Source of the DNA: Pseudoalteromonas caenipelagi
GTDB lineage: Bacteria; Pseudomonadota; Gammaproteobacteria; Enterobacterales; Alteromonadaceae
Direction: 5' to 3'
Assembly (NCBI RefSeq): GCF_013140855.1
Contig: NZ_JABBPG010000001.1
Location: 62,001-126,000 of the forward strand
Length of the DNA: 64,000 nucleotides
Numbering within the stretch: position 1 is the first letter of the stretch; each line of letters opens with the position of its first letter. The position numbers and the translations under genes are program-made. The notes under the pieces are model-generated. The model had not been told where the DNA came from. It did no database searches and saw only the letters and a list, made by a program, of their open reading frames with translations. Positions 43,475-51,913 of the stretch are shown piece after piece.

Positions 43475-43790
43475 AAATTACCTCATTCCTGTGTATTGAT
43501 TTATTTTTATACGTTAACAGTGCCAAAATAAGCGAGTTACAGGTACTGTTTGATATAGATTTACCAGAACTAACTATCGAAGTCACATGAAACTTCTAAA
43601 ACCTGAAACATTTAACAGCGAAATTATGGGAAATAGGGGGAATTTTGTGAGGTTACACTTTCTTTTAAAAAGCGAGGTGATGGTGAAAATCGAGCAACCA
43701 CAGATAATATAGTGAAGTGTAAATAGCGGTATAGACAAATGAAACTGAATGTATACCGCGAAAGCTATCGAACTAGCCTAAAGTGATAGG
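43475..43790. other. gene-free interval upstream of asnB
   Basis: No supported gene was found. GCGGTATA (43726-43733) and TATACCGC (43752-43759) form an inverted repeat with an 18-base loop about 30 bases downstream of the small peptide gene, which may stabilise or end that transcript. The asnB promoter should lie in the lower-coordinate part. Confidence 0.5.
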
Positions 43791-43910
43791 TTAATTGAAT
43801 TTACGGCGCTTTTCTCTTGGAAACTTTTCACCGCCACTGCCCCCAGAAATCTGCTTGAGAAGCTTGGTGGAAGTAATGACTTTTTGCGCCGCGACAATAC
43901 GTTTTTGCAT
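43791..43910 (-). CDS. small GGSGG-motif peptide A (RiPP/bacteriocin-like leader)
   Basis: This 39-aa peptide has AAAGGA upstream of the ATG. Its first 24 residues, ending KLLKQISGG, fit a double-glycine leader: Gly at -1 and -2, Ile at -4, Leu at -7. After GG comes SGGEKFPREKRRKFN, a short, strongly basic tail. It shares VITS, LKQI and GGSGGE-x-F with the next gene upstream (peptide B), 18 bases away, so the two are paralogues. No cysteine is present. It could be an exported signal or antimicrobial peptide, or a cytosolic regulator; no exporter or protease is adjacent. The conserved pairing is the main evidence that it is a real gene. Confidence 0.6.
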   Translation of the reverse strand: MQKRIVAAQKVITSTKLLKQISGGSGGEKFPREKRRKFN

Positions 43911-43928
43911 GGTTTTAAATCCTTTGTA

Positions 43929-44063
43929 TTAAATGGTGAAATAAGGGCTTAAATCGGTCTTACTTCTTTTGGCAAATTGCTCGCCACCGCTACCGCCCAC
44001 GATTTGTTTTAAAGCATTGGGCGATGTGATCACTTTCTTATTTGAAAGCGTTGATTGCGTCAT
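43929..44063 (-). CDS. small GGSGG-motif peptide B, paralogue of peptide A
   Basis: This 44-aa peptide reads MTQSTLSNKKVITSPN, then ALKQIVGG, SGGEQF and AKRSKTDLSPYFTI. The leader-like part ends in Gly-Gly with Ile at -4 and Leu at -7, the same pattern as peptide A. The two align through KVITS, LKQI, GGSGGE and F, then diverge, which is the normal pattern for a shared leader with variable cores. It starts 44 bases after the pcp stop, with no terminator between, so it probably belongs to the 5-oxoproline operon. The ribosome site is weak (AGATAAG). Confidence 0.6.
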   Translation of the reverse strand: MTQSTLSNKKVITSPNALKQIVGGSGGEQFAKRSKTDLSPYFTI

Positions 44064-44107
44064 CTTATCTGTTTAAAGTAATTATTAAAGCTAATATTTC
44101 ATCAAAA

Positions 44108-44770
44108 TTAATGGGTTGTACCAGCGGCAATTTTTATATCTTGTTTATCTTGCATTGCGCAAGTAATCATTACGCGCAGTGCACTGACTACAGTCTCCAA
44201 GCTCATGCTTGGCGCATTAGCATGGTTTATCGCTTGCGATGGTAAATAAGGGATATGCACAAATCCACCTTTAACCATCGTATCGTGTTGATTAATTAAG
44301 TGCATTAAGCCGTACATAACGTGATTACATACATAGGTGCCTGCTGAGTTTGAAATAGAAGCGGGTATTTGTGCTTGTTGTAGAGCCACTAACATTCGCT
44401 TAATTGGCAGATTGGTGAAATAAGCACTTGGCGCCCCGGCGATGACAGGAGTGTCAACCGGCTGTTTACCCGCGTTATCTGGGATCCGTGCATCGGTTAT
44501 ATTAATTGCAACACGCTCAATGGATATATCCGCTCTCCCTCCCGCTTGGCCTATACAGAGCACAAGCTGAGGTGCATATTTATCGATGGCTTGATGAAGC
44601 TCTTTCAAAGAGGTGCCAAACTCACATGACAGCTCTTTGGTATGGACCACACACTCACCGATGTGTTCACCTTCTAGTTCAGATACCGCTTGCCAAGAGG
44701 GATTGAGCTGCTCACCATCAAACGGGGCAAAGCCAGTAATTAAAATGCTGGGTTTTTGTGTTTTAGTCAT
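44108..44770 (-). CDS. pcp: pyroglutamyl-peptidase I
   Basis: This 220-aa cysteine peptidase (family C15) removes N-terminal pyroglutamate from peptides. ILITGFAPFDGEQLNPSW is the characteristic start. The catalytic cysteine is in SNSAGTYVCNHVMYGL (about 143-158) and the histidine in GGFVHIPYLPSQ. It overlaps the DUF979 gene by eight bases and supplies 5-oxoproline to the enzymes encoded upstream in the same operon. Confidence 0.93.
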   Translation of the reverse strand: MTKTQKPSILITGFAPFDGEQLNPSWQAVSELEGEHIGECVVHTKELSCEFGTSLKELHQAIDKYAPQLVLCIGQAGGRADISIERVAINITDARIPDNAGKQPVDTPVIAGAPSAYFTNLPIKRMLVALQQAQIPASISNSAGTYVCNHVMYGLMHLINQHDTMVKGGFVHIPYLPSQAINHANAPSMSLETVVSALRVMITCAMQDKQDIKIAAGTTH

Positions 44771-45782
44771 TAAAGATCACTCCATACATGAGCAATATGT
44801 TAATCGCAAGCAAGGTCAACGCGGTAGGGATCTGAACTTTGATCACTTGATACTTGTCTCTTAGATCAAGTAGCGCTGCTGGCACAATATTAAAGTTTGC
44901 TGCCATTGGTGTCATTAAGGTGCCGCAGTACCCTGAGTACATCCCAATTGCAACTAAAGGAGCAGGGGAAGCCCCATGTCCTTGTATTAAAAAGGGCACT
45001 GCAATACCTGCTGTCATCACTGGAAACGCGGCAAATGCATTACCCATAATCATAGTAAATAGCGCCATGCCCACACAGTATAATACTACCAGCATAAAGC
45101 GATTATCTGGAGATATAAATAGCGTCACCAAATCTTGAATAGCGGTACCTGTTTGCGCCACTATAAACACTCCGCCCAACATGGCGAGCATTTGTGGCAA
45201 GATTGCGGCCCAACCGATAGAGTCGACCAAGCGACGAGATTCGCCCAGTGCTAGCAAGGGGGAACCAGAAGTTATTTTCCAACCAACTAGCAAGGCTATT
45301 CCACAGGCTAATGTGAGTGCCGCTAACGTAACGTGACGTTGATCGAACAGGTAAATATTGGCGATGTTAATATTGTTCAAAAGTAACGTGCACACAACCG
45401 TGACTACAGGAATTATCACCGCGGGTATAAATAACCGATTTCCTAGGCGCTCCGCACTTACTTGGAGCTCTTCATCAGTAGGCACGTCGTAACTGCCCAT
45501 TGATACCTTGCCTAAACCAGCAAGCAGAGCGATTGCTAATACACTGCACCCAACCCATTGATAGGTAATTGATGGACCAAATACCTTAATGGATAAGTCA
45601 CCAAACAAGAAGACATTACCAAATAAAAACCAAAAAAGCGCGGTGGTCCATTTTTTTGGATGGCCCTGATCTTGTATTGTTTTTACAACCAAAAACATCA
45701 CCACAAAACCAATCAATAAATATATATTGTTGATTGATAAAACCGCAGAAGCCTCTGTTTGTATTGTTACTGGCGTGCTCAT
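44763..45782 (-). CDS. DUF979 family permease subunit
   Basis: This 339-aa protein has nine to ten hydrophobic helices. NAFAAFPVMTAGIAVPFLIQ and GTLMTPMAANFNIVPAALLD are conserved DUF979 blocks. DUF979 and DUF969 always occur together and look like two halves of one ion-transporter-superfamily carrier. Their linkage with pcp and pxp genes suggests 5-oxoproline transport; this is inferred from published neighbourhood analysis of PxpABC and is not shown biochemically as far as I know. It overlaps both neighbours by a few bases. Confidence 0.85.
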   Translation of the reverse strand: MSTPVTIQTEASAVLSINNIYLLIGFVVMFLVVKTIQDQGHPKKWTTALFWFLFGNVFLFGDLSIKVFGPSITYQWVGCSVLAIALLAGLGKVSMGSYDVPTDEELQVSAERLGNRLFIPAVIIPVVTVVCTLLLNNINIANIYLFDQRHVTLAALTLACGIALLVGWKITSGSPLLALGESRRLVDSIGWAAILPQMLAMLGGVFIVAQTGTAIQDLVTLFISPDNRFMLVVLYCVGMALFTMIMGNAFAAFPVMTAGIAVPFLIQGHGASPAPLVAIGMYSGYCGTLMTPMAANFNIVPAALLDLRDKYQVIKVQIPTALTLLAINILLMYGVIFND

Positions 45783-46507
45783 GATAGCTCCTCACTTAAG
45801 TTATGAGTTTGGCTAGTCGTATGCGCCTGCATTTGCTGGCTAATCTTAGCTTCTAGTCGAGCGAGTCTAAACAAATGTACAATCAAGGCTGCAATGGCGG
45901 TGGGGATTGCCCATAGGCCAATGTGCAACGGCTCTATGCCTTCGATGCCATTTTCTTTCAAAAACGCGTCCATAAGTAGTACCGCGCCAAACGCGATAAA
46001 AATATCTTCACCAAAAAACACCGCAATATTATCGCAAGCAGCTGCATGGGCACTGATCATATCTTTTACATGCTTAGGTAACTCACCGTGTAGATTTGCC
46101 GCAGCCCCTAATGCCATGGGAGCAAGCAATGGTCTAACCGTTTGTGGCTGACCTGCTAGGCTTAATAAGCCTAGCGCTGCTGAGCATTCACGAACTACAA
46201 AGTAAAGGCTTAAAATACGTGCTGTGGTAGCGGATTTTATACTTGCGACCCAAGATTTAGCTCTTTGTTGTAGTCCATATCTTTCGGATAGAGCAATAAT
46301 GGGCAAAATGAGCAAAAAGCTCGCAAGTTGGCGAGCGTTCATGAACTTTTCACCAAAAGTTTCAATCAAGGTAAAAAAATCTAGATCAACAGCCCAACCG
46401 GTAACCAAACCAGCAACACTGACCACCAATAAGGGGTTAAATCGTAGTGCAAAGCCAAGCACTACAACGGCAATACCTATCAAGGGTAATAGGTTCAACT
46501 CATTCAT
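45779..46507 (-). CDS. DUF969 family permease subunit
   Basis: This 242-aa membrane protein is the partner of DUF979. GERYGLQ-type and NLHGELPKHVKDMISAHAAA blocks are typical. The ATG at 46505-46507 is preferred to the GTG nine bases earlier. It overlaps the DUF979 gene by four bases and follows pxpC closely. It is presumed to form a split carrier with DUF979, likely for 5-oxoproline. Confidence 0.85.
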   Translation of the reverse strand: MNELNLLPLIGIAVVVLGFALRFNPLLVVSVAGLVTGWAVDLDFFTLIETFGEKFMNARQLASFLLILPIIALSERYGLQQRAKSWVASIKSATTARILSLYFVVRECSAALGLLSLAGQPQTVRPLLAPMALGAAANLHGELPKHVKDMISAHAAACDNIAVFFGEDIFIAFGAVLLMDAFLKENGIEGIEPLHIGLWAIPTAIAALIVHLFRLARLEAKISQQMQAHTTSQTHNLSEELS

Positions 46508-46517
46508 TATGATCACT

Positions 46518-47441
46518 CTAATTATTATTCTTTGCCAGATTAAATTGTGCTAAATGAGCACTGAGTTTATCGCTGGCTTTACGTGCCTGAGTTAGGTCAC
46601 ACTCAACAAAATTACATTGCTGATTAGCGCCAAGTTGACTAAACATGCGTAAATCAGCGTCGATAACGGTCGCTACAATTGGGTAGCCCCCAGTTGTTTG
46701 GCAGTCATTTAATAAAACAATGGGCTCGCCACTTGGGGGAACTTGGATTACACCAGGGTGAACCGCTTGTGTAGCAATAGCTACATTATGGCTTAGCAAA
46801 GAGGCACTGCTAAACCTGCTACCCATTCTGTTACTTACTTCGCTAACTGTCCAAGGCGCGTTAATAAGTTGCTCGAACGAGCCCGCTGGCAGCTTATCAC
46901 AATGCGGCCCTTTAAGTACTCGTACCTGTTTTTTGTATTCAGGCTGTTTTACGCCTAGAGGGGCTAACTCAGTTGATGATTTTTGATAGTTGAGGCAATC
47001 GTCGGTCTGCAGTGCTCGTCCTTGGTGGCCGCCAAAACCGGCTTGTAAATCAGTAGAATAGGATGAAAGGGTGGGTTCTAAGGCAAAGCCACCTTGTACG
47101 GTAAAGTAGGCACGCTGTGCGCTTGCACTGGTGGCAAAGGTGAGTTTATCACCTGCATGAGCATAATAGCGCCAACCGGGGTAAATAGGGCGATCTGCTA
47201 GTTTGGCGTTTAAGCAGCCACCTGTTAAAGCGAAATTACATGGCTGAGCGAATTCAAATTCTGCCAAGCCAATTGTAATCTCAATGACCGCTTGGTGTGG
47301 TGGGTTATCTAACAGCATATTTGCTAAACACACCGCAAATGGGTCTAATGCTCCGCTTCTGCATACGCCATAATGACGGTAGCCAAATCGACCTATGTCT
47401 TGAATACTCGCCATGACACCTTGTTTGATTACTCTCAGCAT
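46518..47441 (-). CDS. pxpC: 5-oxoprolinase subunit PxpC (KipA/biotin-dependent carboxyltransferase-like)
   Basis: This 307-aa protein opens with QGVMASIQDIGRFGYRHYGV, the signature of the AHS2/KipA family. PxpC works with PxpB, and normally PxpA, to hydrolyse 5-oxoproline to glutamate with ATP. It overlaps pxpB by seven bases. Confidence 0.9.
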   Translation of the reverse strand: MLRVIKQGVMASIQDIGRFGYRHYGVCRSGALDPFAVCLANMLLDNPPHQAVIEITIGLAEFEFAQPCNFALTGGCLNAKLADRPIYPGWRYYAHAGDKLTFATSASAQRAYFTVQGGFALEPTLSSYSTDLQAGFGGHQGRALQTDDCLNYQKSSTELAPLGVKQPEYKKQVRVLKGPHCDKLPAGSFEQLINAPWTVSEVSNRMGSRFSSASLLSHNVAIATQAVHPGVIQVPPSGEPIVLLNDCQTTGGYPIVATVIDADLRMFSQLGANQQCNFVECDLTQARKASDKLSAHLAQFNLAKNNN

Positions 47442-48091
47442 ATCCCTTCCTTATTTGGTATAAAAATCACCTTATCGCCGGGCGCAAATAAGCTTGGTGG
47501 ATTGGCTGTTGGATCAAACAAGGTATGCGAGCAATGGCCAAGCAAGTGCCATCCACCGGGAGAGCTACTAGGGTATATTGCGCTCAGGTCTTCAGCAATG
47601 GCGATAGAGCCTTTCGGGACTTGCTTTCTAGGGGTCGATTTTCTAGGTAGCTGCAGGGGGTCGGGTAGAGTGCCCAAATAAGCAAAACCGGGCAAAAACC
47701 CCAAAAACTCCACCTGATAGGTATATTCACTATGGCATTCGACGACTTGTTTAGCACTTAGGTTTAGCCGCTGCGCAACATCCATCAAGTCTGGACCGTG
47801 TTCACCACCATAAATTGCATCGATGTGGTGGGTTTGTACATTAAAAGCAACCTCTTCACTTTCTTCCCACAAGAGCATCGCTTTTTTGAGCCAATACTGA
47901 TATTGACTTGGATCCGCTAAATAGGCAGTAACTGAGGCTTTCGCAGGCACAATGTCTAAAAACGCATTGCTGTGCTGTAAGCTGACCGTTAAAGCAAATA
48001 AACGACGTTGTTCGCTCGGTGAGGGCTTGTCAGTGTGTAGTGCAACCACTAACGCGTTTTCACCTAATAAGTAACTGTGCGCATCTAACAT
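47435..48091 (-). CDS. pxpB: 5-oxoprolinase subunit PxpB (KipI-like)
   Basis: This 218-aa protein has the AHS1/KipI landmarks YGGEHGPDL, GFLPGFAYLGTLP, PRKSTPRKQVPKGSIAIA and SPGGWHLLGHC. It is the first gene of the pxpB-pxpC-DUF969-DUF979-pcp operon. The third subunit PxpA (LamB/YcsF family) is not in the cluster. Confidence 0.92.
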   Translation of the reverse strand: MLDAHSYLLGENALVVALHTDKPSPSEQRRLFALTVSLQHSNAFLDIVPAKASVTAYLADPSQYQYWLKKAMLLWEESEEVAFNVQTHHIDAIYGGEHGPDLMDVAQRLNLSAKQVVECHSEYTYQVEFLGFLPGFAYLGTLPDPLQLPRKSTPRKQVPKGSIAIAEDLSAIYPSSSPGGWHLLGHCSHTLFDPTANPPSLFAPGDKVIFIPNKEGIC

Positions 48092-48160
48092 AGTTGTTTT
48101 CTTTTTTATTATCTTGGCCTTAGTATAGCTAACTGGTAGGGGAGAAATGCAAGCTTAATA

Positions 48161-48187
48161 AAAAAGCCATATTATCTATGGCTTTTT
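48161..48187 (-). terminator. terminator between the M17 peptidase and pxpB
   Basis: AAAAAGCCATA (48161-48171) pairs with TATGGCTTTTT (48177-48187) across five bases, just after the peptidase stop. Confidence 0.9.
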
Positions 48188-48194
48188 GAATAGC

Positions 48195-49709
48195 TTATTT
48201 ATTGGATAAAAGCCACTCGCTTAACAAGCGTACACCATAGCCTGTGCCACCTATAGGCACTTCTCCAGAAGCTTTGCTGGATAACACGTTGCCAGCAATA
48301 TCTAAATGTACCCAGCGCGTGTCACCCGCGAAGTGCTGCAAAAATGAAGCCGCTGTTGTTGCACCTGGTCCGTCATGTCCTATATTGCTCAGATCTGCAA
48401 TGTTAGACTTAAGCATATCTTTATAACCCAGCGGTAAGCGCCAAACAGGTTCATTAACATGTTCACCTGCGTGTGTTAGTTCTTTAATTAAATGCTCATC
48501 GTCAGAAAATATTGCGCTGTAACGATTACCGACCGCACGTATTTTTGAGCCGGTGAGGGTTGCTATATCAATCATGATCTCGGGTTGGAAGTAAGTTCGA
48601 GCGTACCACATCGCATCACTGAGCACTAAGCGACCTTCCGCATCGGTATTGAGTACTTCAACACTTAATCCTTCAGCTGTGCGCAGTACGTCACCCGGCG
48701 CAATAGCTTGCTCAGAAACCATATTGGCTGCCATGCCCATGACTGCAACAACATTTACGTTTGCTTTGCTAAGTGCCATTGCCTTAACAGTACCAAGCAC
48801 TGCTGCTGCACCTGCCATGTCAGATTTCATACGAGCGATAGATTTACCTGTTTTAATACTGTAACCACCCGAATCGAATGTGATCCCTTTACCCACTAGG
48901 GCGATAGGGGTTTCGTTGCTGCCTTCATAATGTGCAACAACCAGTCGAGCACCTTGTTCGCTGCCACGGCCTACACCTTCAAGCGCGCCCATACCAAGCT
49001 CTTTTATTTGCTCGGGTTCAAGTACGGTTACTTTGACCCCATATTGCTCAAGCTCTTTGGCGGCATTGGCGAAATCGACAGGTGTCATGTTACTGGCAAT
49101 TTCAGATGTTAAATCTCGAGCTAGAAAAACCCCCTGTTCAATGTTTGCTAACTGTTGGTATATTTGTGTTGTTGTAGAGTTATCATCCACATCTACCATG
49201 TAGCTAGTTAGAGTTTGCTCTTTTTGTTTCTTATAGATATCAAATTGGTGGTCCCGCAGGTTTGCGCCATGAGCAAAGTGTGCAGCTAATTCACTGTTAC
49301 TTGCTAAACCAGATACTTTGTCGAATGCCAGCGCGATATTTTTGCCATTGTGATTTTTCACGAAGGCATGTATGTCTCCGCCAAGTTTGGCTGCTTTGGC
49401 TGCGTTGAATTCATCTTTGTCACCGACTCCAACTAATACAATGCGCTCGTATTTGCTATTGGTAGGTGCCAGTAGTTGCATAGTTTTGCCATATTGTGCT
49501 GTGAAGCCAGCACTGTTTACGGCTTTATTAAGCTGTTTTCGCGTTGCTTTGTTTAAAAAAGTAAAATCGCTTTCATCTTGGGTATTTTTAAACACCACGA
49601 GCGTACCAGCCTCTGCTAAGTGCGATGTGAACTTAAACTGTGCAGCCTCGGCATTGCCTATGCTGGCAACTGTTAAAGCGATGGTACTCAGCTTGGTTAG
49701 TAACTTCAT
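48195..49709 (-). CDS. exported M17 leucyl-aminopeptidase-family protein
   Basis: This 504-aa metallopeptidase carries a signal peptide (KLLTKLSTIALTVASIGNAEA, cleavage near residue 22), unusual for the normally cytosolic PepA family. The catalytic domain has GKGITFDSGG, MKSDMAGAAAVL and the M17 signature NTDAEGRLVLSDA, holding two metal ions. The N-terminal macro-like domain is present. It probably releases N-terminal amino acids from peptides in the periplasm or outside. It has its own terminator and lies upstream of the 5-oxoproline operon, which suits use of external peptides. Confidence 0.88.
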   Translation of the reverse strand: MKLLTKLSTIALTVASIGNAEAAQFKFTSHLAEAGTLVVFKNTQDESDFTFLNKATRKQLNKAVNSAGFTAQYGKTMQLLAPTNSKYERIVLVGVGDKDEFNAAKAAKLGGDIHAFVKNHNGKNIALAFDKVSGLASNSELAAHFAHGANLRDHQFDIYKKQKEQTLTSYMVDVDDNSTTTQIYQQLANIEQGVFLARDLTSEIASNMTPVDFANAAKELEQYGVKVTVLEPEQIKELGMGALEGVGRGSEQGARLVVAHYEGSNETPIALVGKGITFDSGGYSIKTGKSIARMKSDMAGAAAVLGTVKAMALSKANVNVVAVMGMAANMVSEQAIAPGDVLRTAEGLSVEVLNTDAEGRLVLSDAMWYARTYFQPEIMIDIATLTGSKIRAVGNRYSAIFSDDEHLIKELTHAGEHVNEPVWRLPLGYKDMLKSNIADLSNIGHDGPGATTAASFLQHFAGDTRWVHLDIAGNVLSSKASGEVPIGGTGYGVRLLSEWLLSNK

Positions 49710-49880
49710 TGATAACCTCTCATCTTATCTAGAGCTCTGCTTTTACCGCAAAACGTGTCCGTTTTTAAGTCAGTCTCGTCGAAACGTCAAATATTAGAGT
49801 TAGTTTTTGGGTTTTACACATGAAATGAATATAACTGCAACAAGGTCTAGCTATAGAGACACCATTATGTGAGAGGCGAT

Positions 49881-51164
49881 ATGAAAAAATATAGTGTGTA
49901 TATTTGGGCTACTTTAGCGGCAATAGTGAGTATGTGGGTATTGGCCCAACCGGATGCTGTTAAAACACCACCACAAGCAAGTTCTCATATTAAAACACTT
50001 GTACTGGGTTCGGGTTGCTTTTGGGGGGCTGAAAAACGCTATGAGGCGATGCAAGGCGTACTGGACGCACAATCAGGCTATGCGGATGGCTCAGGCTTTA
50101 AAGCAAGTTATAAGGCCATAACACAAGCAAAAAGGCGCTTTGACGAAAATAACTATGCGGAAGTTGTTAAAGTTACCTACAACGCTAATATGCTAAGTAC
50201 AGAGCAGTTATTGATGCGCTATTTTGAGAGTCATGACCCAACGCAAAAAAACCGTCAAGGCAATGACATTGGCACCCAATATCGTTCAATTATTTTATAC
50301 AGTGAGCCAGAACAGCAGGCAGTTGCAGTAAAGCTGCAAGCGCAATATCAAGCGCTGTTAAGTGAAGCAGGCTATGGTGAAATTAAAACGCAAATTAAAT
50401 CTTTAGATGCCTTTTATCCAGCTGAAGAGTACCACCAAAATTACTTGGCAAAGAACCCAAATGGTTATTGCCCTGATCACTCAACAGGTGTTGTGTTTAA
50501 GGAAAAGCACCATAAACAACCAAACAATAAAGCACTTTTGGTGGGTAAGCATATTGTTGTCGTTGATTCGCAAAGCTACTGTCCTTATTGTGAAAAGCTA
50601 AAAAAAACCGTGCTGAATGATTATCAAGGCAGTATTCCTTTACATTTTAGATATGCGAATCAGCTTAAGGGACTTACTTTAACCACAGCGACCTGGGCAA
50701 CCCCAACTATCTTATTTATAGAGCAAGGGAAAGAGGTTTATGGTCATCAAGGGTTGATAAATAAAGACGATTTTTATCGCGCCTTGGGCGTGTTCAAATT
50801 AGGAGATAGCGAAGCTTACAAGGTGGCATTTAATAGCAAAACGGACGCGCCATTTTGCAAACAATATGACTTGTTTAAAAACAGCAAAGAAGGGATATTT
50901 ATCGATAAACTCAGTGGCGCTGCTTTATTTGATACCAAAGACAGATTCAACTCAGGGACTGGCTGGTTGTCATTTAAACACCCAGTGAAAGGCAGCGTCA
51001 CCTATCATGAAGATAATAGTCATGGTATGCGCCGTACTGAGATCCGTTCAAAATCCAGTGGTATTCATTTAGGCCATGTGTTTGCAAAAGAAGGGCCTGG
51101 AGGAGCTGATCGATATTGTATTAATGCGACAGTATTAGAGTTTGTTCCAAAAGATAAATTATGA
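49881..51164 (+). CDS. msrAB: exported MsrA-thioredoxin-fold-MsrB fusion methionine sulfoxide reductase
   Basis: This 427-aa protein begins with a signal/anchor helix (residues 4-22). MsrA follows, with catalytic GSGCFWGAEKRYE (cysteine at 46). A middle glutaredoxin-like domain has CPYC at 234-237. A C-terminal MsrB domain has SGTGWLSF, LGHVFAKEGPGG and RYCINA (catalytic cysteine at 413). The zinc CxxC pair of many MsrB proteins is absent. The ATG at 49881 is preferred to a GTG at 49869 because GAGAGG lies before it. It should repair both methionine sulfoxide stereoisomers in the periplasm. The layout recalls neisserial PilB but with the redox domain in the middle. Confidence 0.88.
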   Translation: MKKYSVYIWATLAAIVSMWVLAQPDAVKTPPQASSHIKTLVLGSGCFWGAEKRYEAMQGVLDAQSGYADGSGFKASYKAITQAKRRFDENNYAEVVKVTYNANMLSTEQLLMRYFESHDPTQKNRQGNDIGTQYRSIILYSEPEQQAVAVKLQAQYQALLSEAGYGEIKTQIKSLDAFYPAEEYHQNYLAKNPNGYCPDHSTGVVFKEKHHKQPNNKALLVGKHIVVVDSQSYCPYCEKLKKTVLNDYQGSIPLHFRYANQLKGLTLTTATWATPTILFIEQGKEVYGHQGLINKDDFYRALGVFKLGDSEAYKVAFNSKTDAPFCKQYDLFKNSKEGIFIDKLSGAALFDTKDRFNSGTGWLSFKHPVKGSVTYHEDNSHGMRRTEIRSKSSGIHLGHVFAKEGPGGADRYCINATVLEFVPKDKL

Positions 51165-51170
51165 GATAAA

Positions 51171-51195
51171 AAAAACCCCTCGTGAGAGGGGTTTT
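51171..51195. terminator. terminator between msrAB and scoB
   Basis: CCCCTC (51176-51181) and GAGGGG (51186-51191) form a stem with a GTGA loop, A-run before and TTTT after. It can serve both convergent genes. Confidence 0.9.
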
Positions 51196-51242
51196 GGGTA
51201 ACTCAGCGCCATTGGCACTGGGAATGAGGTCGGTACATGGTG

Positions 51243-51902
51243 TTAGGCAAACTGCATTTCAGGAATATCGCCATTGACGATTAGCTTACCTGCTGTTTTG
51301 CTTATAATTTCATCAACACTAACACCCGGCGCGCGTTCTAGCAAATGAAATGCGCCGTCTTTTACTTCTAACACAGCTAAGTCAGTTACGATCTTTTTGA
51401 CACAATTCACACCCGTTAGTGGCAAAGTACATGCTTCTAACAGTTTTGAATCGCCGTGTTTACTTGCATGGGTCATAGTAACAATGATGTTTTGTGCGCC
51501 GGCAACTAAGTCCATCGCACCGCCCATGCCTTTAATTAACTTTTTCGGGATCATCCAAGACGCAATATTGCCTTGTTGATCAACTTCGAATGCACCTAGA
51601 ACCGTTAAGTCTACATGACCACCCCTGATCATGGCAAAACTATCTGCACTATTAAATATTGCAGCACCTGTCGCAGCTGTCACGGTTTCTTTACCCGCGT
51701 TGATCATATCCGCGTCAACTTGGTCTTCAGTTGGGTACGGACCCATGCCTAATAAGCCATTTTCTGATTGCAGCATTACTTCAATCCCCTCTGGGACGTA
51801 ATTCGCCACAAGGGTAGGAATACCAATTCCTAAATTGACGTAAAAACCGTCTTGTAGCTCTTGGGCTACGCGCATTGCTACTTGTTCACGTGATAAAGCC
51901 AT
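51243..51902 (-). CDS. scoB: 3-oxoacid CoA-transferase subunit B
   Basis: This 219-aa beta subunit has QSENGLLGMGPYP, which carries the catalytic glutamate, and GGHVDLTVLGAFEVD. It activates acetoacetate to acetoacetyl-CoA using succinyl-CoA. It is the last gene of the liu operon, 11 bases after scoA. Confidence 0.93.
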   Translation of the reverse strand: MALSREQVAMRVAQELQDGFYVNLGIGIPTLVANYVPEGIEVMLQSENGLLGMGPYPTEDQVDADMINAGKETVTAATGAAIFNSADSFAMIRGGHVDLTVLGAFEVDQQGNIASWMIPKKLIKGMGGAMDLVAGAQNIIVTMTHASKHGDSKLLEACTLPLTGVNCVKKIVTDLAVLEVKDGAFHLLERAPGVSVDEIISKTAGKLIVNGDIPEMQFA

Positions 51903-51913
51903 TATAATTCTCC

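Noticed and set aside
41807-44063. Lasso-peptide cluster (asparagine-synthetase-like enzyme beside small peptides)
   Set aside because: AsnB has an intact N-terminal glutaminase with Cys2 and normal length, fits the housekeeping enzyme, and is 316 bases away. No lasso B protein is present, and the peptides lack the Thr at leader position -2.
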